Assembly (NCBI GenBank): GCA_002364755.1
Contig: DEZI01000003.1
Location: 1-57,649, forward strand
Origin: Stenotrophomonas maltophilia
GTDB taxonomy: Bacteria; Pseudomonadota; Gammaproteobacteria; Xanthomonadales; Xanthomonadaceae
DNA: 57,649 bases
Direction of reading: 5' to 3'
Part shown: piece by piece, positions 44,215-53,165 of the stretch
How positions within the stretch are numbered: position 1 is the stretch's first letter
Layout of the letters: each line of letters starts with the position of its first letter
Program-made: the position numbers and the translations under genes
Notes under the pieces: model-generated
What the model saw: the letters and a program-made list of their open reading frames with translations, nothing else
Database searches by the model: none
Told to the model about the DNA's origin: nothing

Positions 44215-45618
44215 ATGATCTGCCGCACCCGCTTCGCTCCCAGCCCCACCGGTTACCTGCACATCGGCGGTGCCCGCACCGCGCTGTACTGCTGGCTGGA
44301 GGCCCGCCACCGCGGCGGCGAATTCGTGCTGCGCATCGAGGACACCGACCGTGAACGCAGCACCCAGGGCGCGATCGACGCGATCCTGGAGGCGATGGAC
44401 TGGCTGGGCCTGGGCTACGACGTCGGCCCGATCTACCAGACCGACCGCGTCGCCCGTTACCTGGAAGTGGCCGAGCAGCTGGTGGCCGACGGCAAGGCGT
44501 ACTACGCCTACGAGACCCGCGAAGAGCTGGACGCGATGCGCGAGGCCGCCATGGCCAAGCAGGAAAAGCCGCGCTACAACGGCGCCGCGCGTGAGCTGGG
44601 CCTGCCGCGCAAGGACGACCCGAACCGCGTCATCCGCTTCAAGAACCCGCTCGACGGCACCGTGGTGTTCGACGACCTGATCAAGGGCCGCATCGAGATC
44701 GCCAACAGCGAGCTGGATGACATGGTCATCTTCCGTCCGGACGGCTATCCCACCTACAACTTCGCGGTGGTGGTGGACGACTGGGACATGGGCATCACCG
44801 AGGTCATCCGCGGCGACGACCACATCAACAACACCCCGCGGCAGATCAACCTGTACGAAGGCATCGGCGCCCCGGTGCCGAAGTTCGGCCACATGCCGAT
44901 GATCCTGGACGAGCAGGGTGCCAAGCTGTCCAAGCGCACCGGCGCGGCCGACGTGATGCAGTACAAGGACGCCGGCTACCTGCCCGACGCGCTGCTGAGC
45001 TACCTGGCCCGCCTGGGCTGGTCGCACGGTGACCAGGAGCTGTTCAGCCGCCAGGAGCTGATCGAGCTGTTCGACGTGACCCACTGCAATTCCAAGGCCT
45101 CGCGCCTGGACATGGCCAAGCTGGGCTGGGTCAACCAGCACTTCCTGAAGACCGAGGAGCCGGCCAGCATCGTGCCGCACCTGGTCTACCAGCTGGAAAA
45201 GCTGGGCCTGGACGTGGCCGCCGGCCCGGCGCCGGTGGACGTGGTGATCGCCCTGCGCGAGCGCGTGCAGACCCTGAAGGAAATGGCCGAGAAGGCCGTG
45301 GTCTGGTACCAGCCGCTGACCGAGTACGACGACGCGGCCGTGGCCAAGCACTTCAAGGCCGGCGCCGAGCTGCCGCTGGGCAAGGCCCGCGAACTGCTGG
45401 CGGCCCTGCCGGAATGGACCGCCGAAGCCGTCGGCGTGGCCTTGCACGATGCTGCCGCCGCGCTGGAAATTGGTATGGGCAAGGTCGCCCAGCCGCTGCG
45501 CGTGGCCATCACCGGCACCCAGGTCAGTCCTGACATTTCCCATACCGTGTACCTGGCCGGCCGCGAGCAGGCCTTGAAACGCATCGATGTGGCCATCACC
45601 AAGGTAGCAACGGCCTGA
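44215..45618 (+). CDS. gltX: Glutamate--tRNA ligase
   Basis: This 467-residue class I synthetase charges tRNA-Glu. The HIGH-type motif is PSPTGYLHIGGARTALY (His16-Ile-Gly-Gly), and the KMSKS-type motif is KLSKR at residues 237-241. Length equals other bacterial GltX proteins. The ATG at 44215 fits the usual N-terminus. A possible -10 TAAAAT lies about 30 bp upstream. The zur gene follows 34 bp after its stop in the same direction, so they may be co-transcribed. Confidence 0.98.
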   Translation: MICRTRFAPSPTGYLHIGGARTALYCWLEARHRGGEFVLRIEDTDRERSTQGAIDAILEAMDWLGLGYDVGPIYQTDRVARYLEVAEQLVADGKAYYAYETREELDAMREAAMAKQEKPRYNGAARELGLPRKDDPNRVIRFKNPLDGTVVFDDLIKGRIEIANSELDDMVIFRPDGYPTYNFAVVVDDWDMGITEVIRGDDHINNTPRQINLYEGIGAPVPKFGHMPMILDEQGAKLSKRTGAADVMQYKDAGYLPDALLSYLARLGWSHGDQELFSRQELIELFDVTHCNSKASRLDMAKLGWVNQHFLKTEEPASIVPHLVYQLEKLGLDVAAGPAPVDVVIALRERVQTLKEMAEKAVVWYQPLTEYDDAAVAKHFKAGAELPLGKARELLAALPEWTAEAVGVALHDAAAALEIGMGKVAQPLRVAITGTQVSPDISHTVYLAGREQALKRIDVAITKVATA

Positions 45619-45652
45619 GCCCTGCCGCCCAGACCTGAACCGGAGAACGCGC

Positions 45653-46144
45653 ATGCCCGCCAAACCAGCTTCTGCCTGTACCGCCCCGCACCACCACGTC
45701 CACGACGCATCGGATTTCGTGGCGGTGGTCGAGCGCGTCTCGCGTGAGCGCGGGCTGCGCCTGACCCCGATCCGGGCCAACGTGCTCAAGCTGATCGCCG
45801 AGGCCGGCAAGCCGGTCAAGGCCTATGAGCTGCTGGAGTGGGTGCGCAACGGCAAGGGCGTGGGCGCGGATGCCCCGCCCACCGTCTACCGCGCGCTCGA
45901 CTTCCTGATGGCGAACGGCTTCGTGCACAAGCTGGAATCGGTGAATGCCTTCGTGGCCTGCCACCATCCCAGCAGCGCGGCGCATTCGGTGCCGTTCCTG
46001 ATCTGCAACAGCTGCCACAGCGCGGTGGAACTGGAAGACCGCGAGATCGTCACCCAGCTGGAAAAGCGCGCCAAGGAACTGGGCTTCCAGCCGCAGGCGC
46101 AGACCCTGGAAGTGCACGGCCTCTGTGCGCGCTGCGCCGGCTGA
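45653..46144 (+). CDS. zur: Zinc uptake regulator Zur (Fur family)
   Basis: This 163-residue Fur-family repressor has a His-rich N-terminus (TAPHHHVHDASDF), the helix-turn-helix segment PPTVYRALDFLMANGFVHK, the dimer and metal region ACHHPSSAAHSVPFLICNSCH, and two structural CxxC pairs (CNSC, CARC). These features are those of Zur rather than Fur. It likely represses zinc uptake genes when zinc is sufficient; candidates in this window are the ZnuD-like receptor and the MerC-like gene. The ATG at 45653 follows CCGGAGAACGCGC. Confidence 0.92.
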   Translation: MPAKPASACTAPHHHVHDASDFVAVVERVSRERGLRLTPIRANVLKLIAEAGKPVKAYELLEWVRNGKGVGADAPPTVYRALDFLMANGFVHKLESVNAFVACHHPSSAAHSVPFLICNSCHSAVELEDREIVTQLEKRAKELGFQPQAQTLEVHGLCARCAG

Positions 46145-46155
46145 CAGCCACGGGG

Positions 46156-46179
46156 GTAGAGTCGACCGTTGGTCGACTA
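46156..46179. repeat. SMAG-like unit
   Basis: GTAGAGTCGACCGTTGGTCGACTA, 12 bp after zur. Confidence 0.85.
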
Positions 46180-46245
46180 TCCTGAGAAACGCATGAGGAC
46201 CGGGGGCGGATCCCTTTGCCCCAGGCAAAGGGCTCTGACCCCATT

Positions 46246-46814
46246 TCACAGACGCTGCTGCAGCCGCTTCAAGGCCACCTTGCGCGCAGCAACCATCTGT
46301 TCCTCCTCCAACGCCGGCGACTGCAGCCACGCCATTGCTTGAGCCACCGATGCACCGCGCGCGGCATACAGCGCCAGGCTGCGGCCCTGCGGGGTCGGCG
46401 CCTGTTCCCACGCGCGTTGAACCAGGCGCAGCAGCGCCTGCTGTGTGGCTACCGGCACCACAACGCCCTTGTCGAATGACAGCAGCGAATTCAACGCAGC
46501 CAGCGCCCACGTCGGCGCCGACATCGGATCGCCCTGGCTGAAATCCGCCTGCGCGCAGAACCCCCAGCAGCGCCATTACCGACGCCTCGCTGCGCACGTC
46601 TTCCAGCACACCAGTCGCATAGGTCGCCCGCCGCGGATCATCCAGCAACGACTGCAGCCCCGCCACGCCGCCGTGGCCGAATGCCGCACACGCCTGCGCC
46701 TTCTGCACCCTGTTCCAGCACGAAGCGAATCAGATCCTCCACTTCCACGTTGCCGCCATGTTCCAGCGGCGCAGGGGCCTTGGCCGCTTTTTTGGCCAGT
46801 GCGTTGAATTTCAT
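46246..46814 (-). pseudogene. Frameshifted HEAT-repeat-like protein
   Basis: A gene starting at ATG 46814 (MKFNALAKKAAKAPAPLEHG, then NVEVEDLIRFVLEQ) changes frame near 46705-46715. It continues as AQACAAFGHGGVAGLQSLLDD with GVLEDVRSEASVMALLGVL, changes again near 46530-46580, and ends as QADFSQGDPMSAPTWALAAL to ALKRLQQRL with the stop at 46246. The helical pairs look like HEAT/ARM repeats. Two frameshifts make it non-functional unless the sequence has errors. The original length would be near 190 residues; its role is unknown. Confidence 0.72.
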
Positions 46815-46841
46815 GTCTTGTGCCTGTTCCTGGCATAGGGC

Positions 46842-46865
46842 AGTCGAGCATGGCTCGACTCTACA
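46842..46865. repeat. SMAG-like unit
   Basis: AGTCGAGCATGGCTCGACTCTAC in inverse orientation, just upstream of the start of the HEAT-like pseudogene. Confidence 0.85.
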
Positions 46866-47173
46866 AATAAGGCGGAGCCGCAGCCCCCGCTTTTGAGTGT
46901 ATTCCTTTGATTCACGTGGCTGACGCGCACGGAAAATGTCCGTGGCCGGGTGGGTGGGGTAGGCGGGACCGCAGGCGCCATGGATGGCGCCTACGAGCCC
47001 CCATGGACGGGTTTACGGCGTGTCCCGGCTGCCCCACTCACCTGGCCCATCCAGCAATCCAACCGCAACGATCAGCCACGAGGGGCTTCGCCGTTCGCAG
47101 CCCTCGGCGAAGCCGCGCCCTTCGGCAGGCGGCAGAGCAGTCGACTGACAGTCGACTCTACCGGGTCCGCGCG
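46866..47173. other. Intergenic stretch with repeats only
   Basis: About 300 bp without a gene. It holds a short palindrome GGCGCCATGGATGGCGCC near 46975 and a SMAG-like unit at 47139-47161. Nothing else was recognised. Confidence 0.6.
47139..47161. repeat. SMAG-like unit
   Basis: AGTCGACTGACAGTCGACTCTAC in inverse orientation, 12 bp after the stop codon of the HlyD-type gene. Confidence 0.85.
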
Positions 47174-48334
47174 CTAATCCATCGGCTTGGCCGCCGTATC
47201 CACCCGCGCGATCACCGACATCCCCGGCCGCAGCCGCGCCGCCAGCTCCTGCCCCGGATCGATCGAAATCCGGATCGGCAACCGCTGCACCACCTTGGTG
47301 AAGTTGCCGCTCGCATTGTCCGGGCGCAGCACGCTGAACTCAGATCCGGTGGCCGGCGCGATCTGCTCCACGTGGCCGTGCAGGCGCTGGCCATTGAACG
47401 CATCCACCGAGAACGTCACCGGCTGGCCGATGCGCATCTGCCAGGTCTGGCCTTCCTTGTAGTTGGCCACCACCCACAGCGCCTCCGGCACCAGGAACAG
47501 CAGCTGCGAACCGGCCGCCACATACTGGCCCACGCGCACGCTGGCCTCGCTGATCTGCCCGTCGCGCGGCGCATGGATGACTGTGTTGGCCAGGTCGATG
47601 CGGGCCAGTTCCAGCTGCGCCTGCGCGCTTTCCACCTGCGCCTCCAGGCTCTTGCGCGCCACCTGGGTCGATACCAGCGTTTCCTCGGCGATGCGGATCT
47701 GCGCCTGCGCCTGCTGGACGCTGGCCTGCGCCGAGGCCTGCGTGGTGCGGAATTTGTCACGGTCGTTGATCGAGACCAGCTGCTGCGCGGCCAGTTCCTC
47801 ATAACGCTTGGCCTCGTTGCGCGAGCGCTGCAGTTCGGCCTGGCCGGCCGACAGCGTGGCGCGGGTCGACGCGATCTGCGCGCGGTTCTGCGCCTGCGAC
47901 TGGTCAGAGTTGGCCAGTGCCGCGCGCGCGCTGTCCAGCGTCGCTTCGGCCTGCGCCACCTTCTGCGCGTAGATGCGGTCGTCGATGCGCAGCAGCGGCT
48001 CGCCCTTCTTCACGTGCTGGAAGTCCTTCACCAGCACCTCGGTGACATAGCCGGCCACCTGCGGCGCCATCACCGTGATCTGCCCGCGCACGTACGCGTT
48101 GTCGGTGACCATCACGCTGCTGTTGAACGGCCACAGGTTCCAGGCGCGCAGGATCAGCGCGATGCCCAGCAGCGCCACCACCACCATCACCACCACGCTG
48201 CGTGAGCTGGGCTTGAGGTATTTCGGTGCCGCCGCCGGCGCGGCAGGCGTGGGCGCAGGCGCGGCGTCGGTCGGCGGTGGCGGGCTGACGTTCTCGGGGG
48301 CGTCGCTGTCGGGGCGGGGTGGTAGCGGAGGCAT
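47174..48334 (-). CDS. EmrA-type HlyD-family efflux adaptor
   Basis: This 386-residue protein has a Pro-rich cytoplasmic tail, one span (VVVMVVVALLGIALILRAW) and the EmrA-type first motif VTDNAYVRGQITVMAPQVAGYV. A long coiled-coil hairpin (about residues 110-230) and a C-terminal beta-barrel (GMSVIARVDT) follow. It joins the MFS pump encoded 10 bp upstream to an outer membrane channel. It is the third gene of the tetR-MFS-HlyD operon. No outer membrane gene is included, so a TolC from elsewhere is needed. Confidence 0.92.
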   Translation of the reverse strand: MPPLPPRPDSDAPENVSPPPPTDAAPAPTPAAPAAAPKYLKPSSRSVVVMVVVALLGIALILRAWNLWPFNSSVMVTDNAYVRGQITVMAPQVAGYVTEVLVKDFQHVKKGEPLLRIDDRIYAQKVAQAEATLDSARAALANSDQSQAQNRAQIASTRATLSAGQAELQRSRNEAKRYEELAAQQLVSINDRDKFRTTQASAQASVQQAQAQIRIAEETLVSTQVARKSLEAQVESAQAQLELARIDLANTVIHAPRDGQISEASVRVGQYVAAGSQLLFLVPEALWVVANYKEGQTWQMRIGQPVTFSVDAFNGQRLHGHVEQIAPATGSEFSVLRPDNASGNFTKVVQRLPIRISIDPGQELAARLRPGMSVIARVDTAAKPMD

Positions 48335-48344
48335 GGCGGCAGGC

Positions 48345-50018
48345 TCAGTGGGGCGGGGCGGCGGTGGCCGCAGTGGGCGGAGACGGATGGTGCTTGCGCC
48401 ATTGCTTGAGCACGGCGGTACGCAGTGACAGCAGCAGCAACCAGCACAGGAAGCCGATGGCCAGCCAGCCGCTCAGGGTGAACACATCATTGAAGGCGCG
48501 CACGTTCGCTTCGCGGCGGGCCGTGGTCGCCAGCTGCGCGGCGCCCTGCGCGCTGCGCAGCACCGGGTCGGTGATCTGCGCGGCGTAGATCTGCTGCTGG
48601 ATGCGCAGGCGCTGCGCGACCACCGGGTCGGCCGGATCGAGCTGGCTGGTGATCGCGCTGGAATACAGCTGCTCGCGGTGCAGCTGGAAGGTGCCCAGCA
48701 CCGCCGAACCGGCCAGGCCACCCAGGGTCTGGGTGATCGACAGGGTGACCAGGAAGGTGATCATGTGGTCCACACCCTGTTTCAGCGCCGCGGAAACGCC
48801 GAGCATGATCAGCGGGCCCATGAACATGCCGGCGCCGACCGAGGCCAGGAACTGGCTGATGTAGAAGTCGTGCGGCCGGTCCAGGCTGGTGCGGCTCTGG
48901 TCGAAGAACGCGGCGGTGCCCAGCAGCAGGATGGCCATCAGCAGCTGGGCGATCAGCCGCTTCGGCCCGAAGGTGAGCGAAGCTCCGGCGATGCCGACGA
49001 TCACCCCGGCCAGGATCACCACGAACAGCGGGCGCATCTGGTCCGGGCCCATGCCCAGCGTGCGCATCAGGTTGACCACGCCGTAGGACTGTTCGGTGGT
49101 GAGGAAGCGCAGCAGGAACGCGCCGACGATGAAGTGCAGCACCGGCAGGGTGGTAAGCCAGCAGATCTGCAGCAGCGGGTTGCGCCGGTAGTGCTCGATG
49201 ACCAGTGCGGTGGTGGCCAGCGCGATCGAAGCGACCAGGGCCCAGCCCAGCCACGGCGTGTTCAACCACCAGCGCGTGTAGCCCTGCGCCAGCACCACTA
49301 CCAGCAGCGCCACGGCCGGTGCGAGCAGGGCGAAGGTGAGGAAGTCCAACGGTTCGAACGCCTTGATCTGAATGCCCGGCGGCAGCTTCAGCACCACCAC
49401 TGCGGCGAACGCGCACAGCGCCAGGCCGGCCTCGAACGAGTACAGCTGGTGCCACTGGCCGGTATCGACCAGCGCCGGCGAGACGATCCAAGCGAGGGGC
49501 ACCGCCAGCTGCGACAGGCCGACACCAATCACCAGCAGGTTGCCGGTGAAGCGCCGCGGCAGCGCCTGCAGCATGTACAGCGTGCCCAGCGTCGAGCACG
49601 CCGCGCCGGCAAAGCCGCTGGCCGCGCGGGTCAGCAGCGTGGTTTCGTAGCTGCCGACGAACAAGTGCAGCACCGCCAGCGCCGCATACAGGCCCAGGCC
49701 GATTTCGGCGAACAGACGGATGCCGTACTGCTGGCGGAACTTGAAGGCCAGCAGGTTGGCAGTGACATTGACCATGGCATAGGCCGCCACCAGCCAGCTG
49801 CCCTGGGTGGGCGTCAGCGCGAGCTGGCCCTGCAGGAAGGGCAGGTTGGCGGTGACCAGCGCATTGCCCAGGCCGCCGGTGATGGCCACCAGCAGCGAGA
49901 CCAGCGCATAGGCCGCGCGACGGTACGGGGGGTGCCAGGGCATCGAGGCCGAACCGGGCATGGTTGGCTTCTCGTGCTCCTCCCAGTCCGGAACCGGCTT
50001 GAGATACGGCTGGACCAT
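48345..50018 (-). CDS. DHA2-family MFS efflux pump (EmrB-like)
   Basis: This 557-residue protein has about 14 spans, as in EmrB/QacA-type drug:proton antiporters. The family segments NLPFLQGQLALTPTQGSWLVAAYAM in span 1-2 and ASVGAGMFMGPLIMLGVSAAL in the later half are visible. A hydrophilic loop before the last span and a His/Pro-rich tail follow. The ATG at 50018 overlaps the TetR stop codon by one base (TGATG), so translation is coupled. With the EmrA-type adaptor it would form a tripartite pump. Substrates are unknown; hydrophobic drugs are typical. Confidence 0.92.
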   Translation of the reverse strand: MVQPYLKPVPDWEEHEKPTMPGSASMPWHPPYRRAAYALVSLLVAITGGLGNALVTANLPFLQGQLALTPTQGSWLVAAYAMVNVTANLLAFKFRQQYGIRLFAEIGLGLYAALAVLHLFVGSYETTLLTRAASGFAGAACSTLGTLYMLQALPRRFTGNLLVIGVGLSQLAVPLAWIVSPALVDTGQWHQLYSFEAGLALCAFAAVVVLKLPPGIQIKAFEPLDFLTFALLAPAVALLVVVLAQGYTRWWLNTPWLGWALVASIALATTALVIEHYRRNPLLQICWLTTLPVLHFIVGAFLLRFLTTEQSYGVVNLMRTLGMGPDQMRPLFVVILAGVIVGIAGASLTFGPKRLIAQLLMAILLLGTAAFFDQSRTSLDRPHDFYISQFLASVGAGMFMGPLIMLGVSAALKQGVDHMITFLVTLSITQTLGGLAGSAVLGTFQLHREQLYSSAITSQLDPADPVVAQRLRIQQQIYAAQITDPVLRSAQGAAQLATTARREANVRAFNDVFTLSGWLAIGFLCWLLLLSLRTAVLKQWRKHHPSPPTAATAAPPH

Positions 50019-50584
50019 CAGCGCCCCTGGTTGGCTGCTCCCTGGAGGCCGCCGCGCAGCAGCTGCAGGGCGCGTCCGGCCAGCTGGGCACGCTCTTCGC
50101 GGGTCTTGCCGCGCAGGGCTGCGCCCAGCATGCCCGAAATCAGTGAAATATCCGTCTTTTCCAGGTCCGGCCGGCACAGGCCGGCGGCTTTGGCGCGGGC
50201 GATCGGTGCTTCCAGCAGGTCGCGCACGGTCTCGCGCGCGGTGCGCATGGCGGGCACGTCCGAATCCACCGCGCGCCAATAGTCGGCCAGCGCCGGCGAA
50301 TCGATGATGCGCTGGGCCATGCCTTCGAAGACCTCGAACAGGGCGTCGTCGCGGTCGCCCAGCTGTCCCACCTGGCGGCGGATGCGGTCGACGGTCCGCT
50401 GCAGCAGTGCCTGGATCAGCGCGGTGCGGTCGGGGAAGTTGCGGTACAGGGTGGCGCGGCCCACCTGGGCGCGTTCGACCACCAGGTCCAGCGGCGCGGT
50501 GACGCCGTGTTGGCCGAACACATGGTCGGCGGCATCAAGGATGAGGGCACGGCGGGCAGCAGCATCGGCACGTTGGGTGGTCAT
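50018..50584 (-). CDS. TetR-family repressor of the efflux operon
   Basis: This 188-residue protein has the N-terminal helix-turn-helix APLDLVVERAQVGRATLYRNFPDRTALI and a helical ligand domain. It is the first gene of the efflux operon, and its stop codon overlaps the start of the MFS gene. The ATG at 50584 sits 11 bp from a perfect palindrome (CGGACA-N4-TGTCCG), so it most likely represses itself and the pump and is released by a drug or metabolite. Confidence 0.92.
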   Translation of the reverse strand: MTTQRADAAARRALILDAADHVFGQHGVTAPLDLVVERAQVGRATLYRNFPDRTALIQALLQRTVDRIRRQVGQLGDRDDALFEVFEGMAQRIIDSPALADYWRAVDSDVPAMRTARETVRDLLEAPIARAKAAGLCRPDLEKTDISLISGMLGAALRGKTREERAQLAGRALQLLRGGLQGAANQGR

Positions 50585-50595
50585 GGCTTCATTAT

Positions 50596-50643
50596 CGGAC
50601 AAGAATGTCCGTCTGGCGAGGCGGTGAATGACGGGAATGTCCG
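50596..50643. promoter_or_regulatory. TetR operator region
   Basis: CGGACAAGAATGTCCG at 50596-50611 is a perfect 6-bp inverted repeat with 4-bp centre. A second, imperfect site, GACGGGAATGTCCGTT, lies 20-30 bp further upstream at about 50629-50643, with GAATGTCCGT shared between them. This is the likely double operator of the efflux operon. Confidence 0.78.
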
Positions 50644-50781
50644 TTTGTTGCTCTACGCACGTCTTTGTAAATACGGCGTGAAGATAATGCCCGTGGGAGC
50701 GCACCCATAAAAAACGGGGGCCATGAGGCCCCCGGGAGAGAACGGCGATGAACGTCGCCAGGAAATGGTTGGTTGGGACGA

Positions 50782-50804
50782 GTAGATCCACGCCATGCGT
50801 GGAT
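50782..50804. repeat. REP-like unit (ATCCACG type)
   Basis: GTAGATCCACGCCATGCGTGGAT; a shorter inverted piece (ACGCGTGGATGA) follows next to the receptor stop codon. Confidence 0.82.
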
Positions 50805-50828
50805 GGCCCCAAACGCGTGGATGACCGA

Positions 50829-53030
50829 TCAGAAATACGCGCGGATGCCGAAGGCGACACCACGGCCCGGCAGCGGCGAGTAGTCACGCAGCAGCGAGGT
50901 GTGCGGACGCACTTCGCGGTTGGTCAGGTTGCTGCCATCCAGGAACACCTCGTAGCTGTTGCTGTCGCTGCGGTCCCAGCGGTAGGCGAAGTGCGCATCG
51001 ACCAGGGTGTAGCCGTCGCTCGGCTCCTCGTTCTGGGCCACATCCTTCTGACGGCTGTAGCGCACCGCGCCGACCGACGCACGCCAGCCGTCCTTCGCCC
51101 AGCGCAGGTCGGCGCCGACGCGGGCCGGGGCGATGCGCGGCAGGTAACCGGTGTTGGCAAGGTCCACGCTGTAGTTGTGGTTGTGGTCACCGTGCGGCAC
51201 GGCGATGTCCAGCGTGCGGCTGCCGCTGCCATCCAGCTTGGCCTGCACGTAGTCACCGAACACGCGCAGGTCCCAGTCGCCGGCGTTGCCTTCGAACAGG
51301 TGCACCAGCGCCTCGGCCTCGGCACCCTTGAACACGGCGTCCTGCTGCGTCCAGGTACGCACCGGCAGGCCTTCGGTGATGCCGGTGTCGGCCAGGTAGA
51401 TGAAGTCCTTGAACCTGGTCTGGTAGATCGCGGCGGAGAAGTCCAGGCGGTCGCTGTGGGTGTGGATGCCCAGCTCGACGCGCTGGCCGCGCTCGGTCTT
51501 CAGGTCGGCATCGCCGATTTCCAGCGAACGGGTGGCGATGTGCGCACCGGCCGCGTACAGCTCTTCATTGGTCGGTGCACGCTCGGAGCTGTCCACGCCG
51601 ATGCGCAGGTCGACCGCATCGTTGAGCTTCCAGATACCGGCGGCGGACAGGTTGGTGGCGTCGAACCTGCGGCGGCGGTAATCACCGGTCGGGTCCAGCT
51701 TCACCTGGTCGTGGCGGCCACCCAGTTCCAGCTTGAACGGGCCGAACTGCTTTTCCTGCAGCACGAACAGGCCGGCGTTTTTCGTGTTGGTGTTCGGTAC
51801 GAACGCTTCTTCGCCGATGGCGCCGAAATCGCTGTTGCCGAACTGCACGCCGAACGCGCCGTCCCAGCCGCCGATCTGCTGCTGCACGGCTTCCAGGCGG
51901 GTTTCGATGCCACGGTTGGTGAAGCGGGTGGACGGCGTGCCGGCTTCCAGCTCCACGTGTTCGTAATCGGTGTAGGCCACGCGTGCGTTGACGTTCTTCA
52001 GGAACGAGACCGGGTTGTAGATGCCGGCCTTGGTCTCGAAGCGGTTCTGCACCATGTCGATGCGGACGTCATGCTCGTCGCCTTCCTCCTCCTCGTCGCC
52101 ATGGTCATGGTCGTGGTCATGGTCGTGGTCATCGCCATCGGCATGCACGTGGGCGCCGTTGGGAATGCCGTAGTTGGTGCGGTAGGTGCTGGCCGACACG
52201 CCGAAGTAACCGCCTTCGCCCAGCCAGGTGGCACCGACGCCACCAGCGCGGGTACGGATGGAGCTGTTGTCCAGGCGGCCGCGGCGCGGCTCTTCGCCTT
52301 CCTCGCCTGCGTGGTCGTGGTCGTCGTGGTGGTCTTCCAGGCTGTCGATCACCGCGTAGCCGGGGATGCGGTAGTCATCGCCGTTGCGCACCAGGCCGTC
52401 GACATGCAGCACGACGTTGCCGCTGACGCCGTCGAGGCGGAACATGCCGCTGCGCTCGTCGTTGACCGAGTTGCCACGCACTTCGGCACGGCCGCTGAGC
52501 GGACGGTCCGGCAGCTCGCGGGCGATGCGGCCATCGACTACATTCACTGCGCCGCCGATGGCGCCGCTGCCGAACAGCAGGGTGGCCGGGCCCTTCAAGA
52601 CTTCGATCTGGTCCGCCAGGAACGGCTCGATGCTGGTGGCGTGGTCGGCGCTGACGGTGGAGGCATCCATGTTGCCCATGCCGTTGGACAGCACCGCCAC
52701 GCGCGGGCCCTCCTGACCACGGATGATCGGGCGGCCGACGCCGGGGCCGAAGAAGGTGCTCTGCACGCCGGGCAGCTTGGCCACGGTGTCACCCAGGGTG
52801 CCGGCCTTCTGCTCGTCCAGGCGCTCGCCGGCCAGCACGTCCACCGGGCGGGCCAGCGACTCGGCATCGCCCTGCAGCGGCGAGGCGGTGACCTGCACCG
52901 ACGACAGCTCGGTCAGGTGGCGGTCACGATGGGTATCCTGGTCGGCGGCGGCAAAAGCAGCCGACGGCAGCAGGGCGGCGAGGGCCAGGGCCAGGGAATG
53001 CGGCTTGAAACGTGGGTGGTGAGAGGGCAT
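50829..53030 (-). CDS. TonB-dependent receptor, ZnuD-like (zinc)
   Basis: This 733-residue outer membrane receptor has a signal peptide (SLALALAALLPSAAFA). A plug follows (VQVTASPLQGDAESLARPVD, then AKLPGVQSTFFGPGVGRPIIRGQ and QIEVLKGPATLLFGSGAIGG), then the barrel ending GVAFGIRAYF. Two outer loops are packed with His/Asp/Glu (DHHDDHDHAGEEGEE and HADGDDHDHDHDHDHGDEEEE), as in the zinc receptor ZnuD of Neisseria and Acinetobacter. The likely role is zinc uptake across the outer membrane. A Zur-like palindrome lies 14 bp upstream of the ATG. The zur gene itself lies about 5 kb to the left of this gene. A divergent MerC-like gene shares the upstream region. Confidence 0.92.
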   Translation of the reverse strand: MPSHHPRFKPHSLALALAALLPSAAFAAADQDTHRDRHLTELSSVQVTASPLQGDAESLARPVDVLAGERLDEQKAGTLGDTVAKLPGVQSTFFGPGVGRPIIRGQEGPRVAVLSNGMGNMDASTVSADHATSIEPFLADQIEVLKGPATLLFGSGAIGGAVNVVDGRIARELPDRPLSGRAEVRGNSVNDERSGMFRLDGVSGNVVLHVDGLVRNGDDYRIPGYAVIDSLEDHHDDHDHAGEEGEEPRRGRLDNSSIRTRAGGVGATWLGEGGYFGVSASTYRTNYGIPNGAHVHADGDDHDHDHDHDHGDEEEEGDEHDVRIDMVQNRFETKAGIYNPVSFLKNVNARVAYTDYEHVELEAGTPSTRFTNRGIETRLEAVQQQIGGWDGAFGVQFGNSDFGAIGEEAFVPNTNTKNAGLFVLQEKQFGPFKLELGGRHDQVKLDPTGDYRRRRFDATNLSAAGIWKLNDAVDLRIGVDSSERAPTNEELYAAGAHIATRSLEIGDADLKTERGQRVELGIHTHSDRLDFSAAIYQTRFKDFIYLADTGITEGLPVRTWTQQDAVFKGAEAEALVHLFEGNAGDWDLRVFGDYVQAKLDGSGSRTLDIAVPHGDHNHNYSVDLANTGYLPRIAPARVGADLRWAKDGWRASVGAVRYSRQKDVAQNEEPSDGYTLVDAHFAYRWDRSDSNSYEVFLDGSNLTNREVRPHTSLLRDYSPLPGRGVAFGIRAYF

Positions 53031-53043
53031 CCAGTGCTTCCTT

Positions 53044-53058
53044 TGTTACATTGTATCA
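53044..53058. promoter_or_regulatory. Zur-like palindrome upstream of the ZnuD-like gene
   Basis: TGTTACA-T-TGTATCA: the arms match at 6 of 7 positions as an inverted repeat, and the layout equals the core of the Zur box (TGTTATA-N-TATAACA). It is 14 bp from the receptor start. Confidence 0.6.
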
Positions 53059-53121
53059 ATCGGGTGGCGCACGTATCCCGTCGTGGGACAGGGGGAGGGA
53101 AACCGTGCGGGTCGGGGACGG

Positions 53122-53142
53122 ATGTTATATTATTCCATAACG
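53122..53142. promoter_or_regulatory. Zur-box-like sequence upstream of the MerC-like gene
   Basis: ATGTTATATTATTCCATAAC: the left arm ATGTTATA-N-TAT equals the Zur consensus and the right arm is imperfect. It lies 25 bp before the MerC-like start and is strongly A/T-rich in GC-rich DNA. Confidence 0.6.
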
Positions 53143-53165
53143 ATTCGCCGACCCTGCTGGAAGTC

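Noticed and set aside
44065..45819. 584-residue open frame on the minus strand
   Set aside because: Shadow of gltX, which has HIGH and KLSKR motifs on the plus strand.
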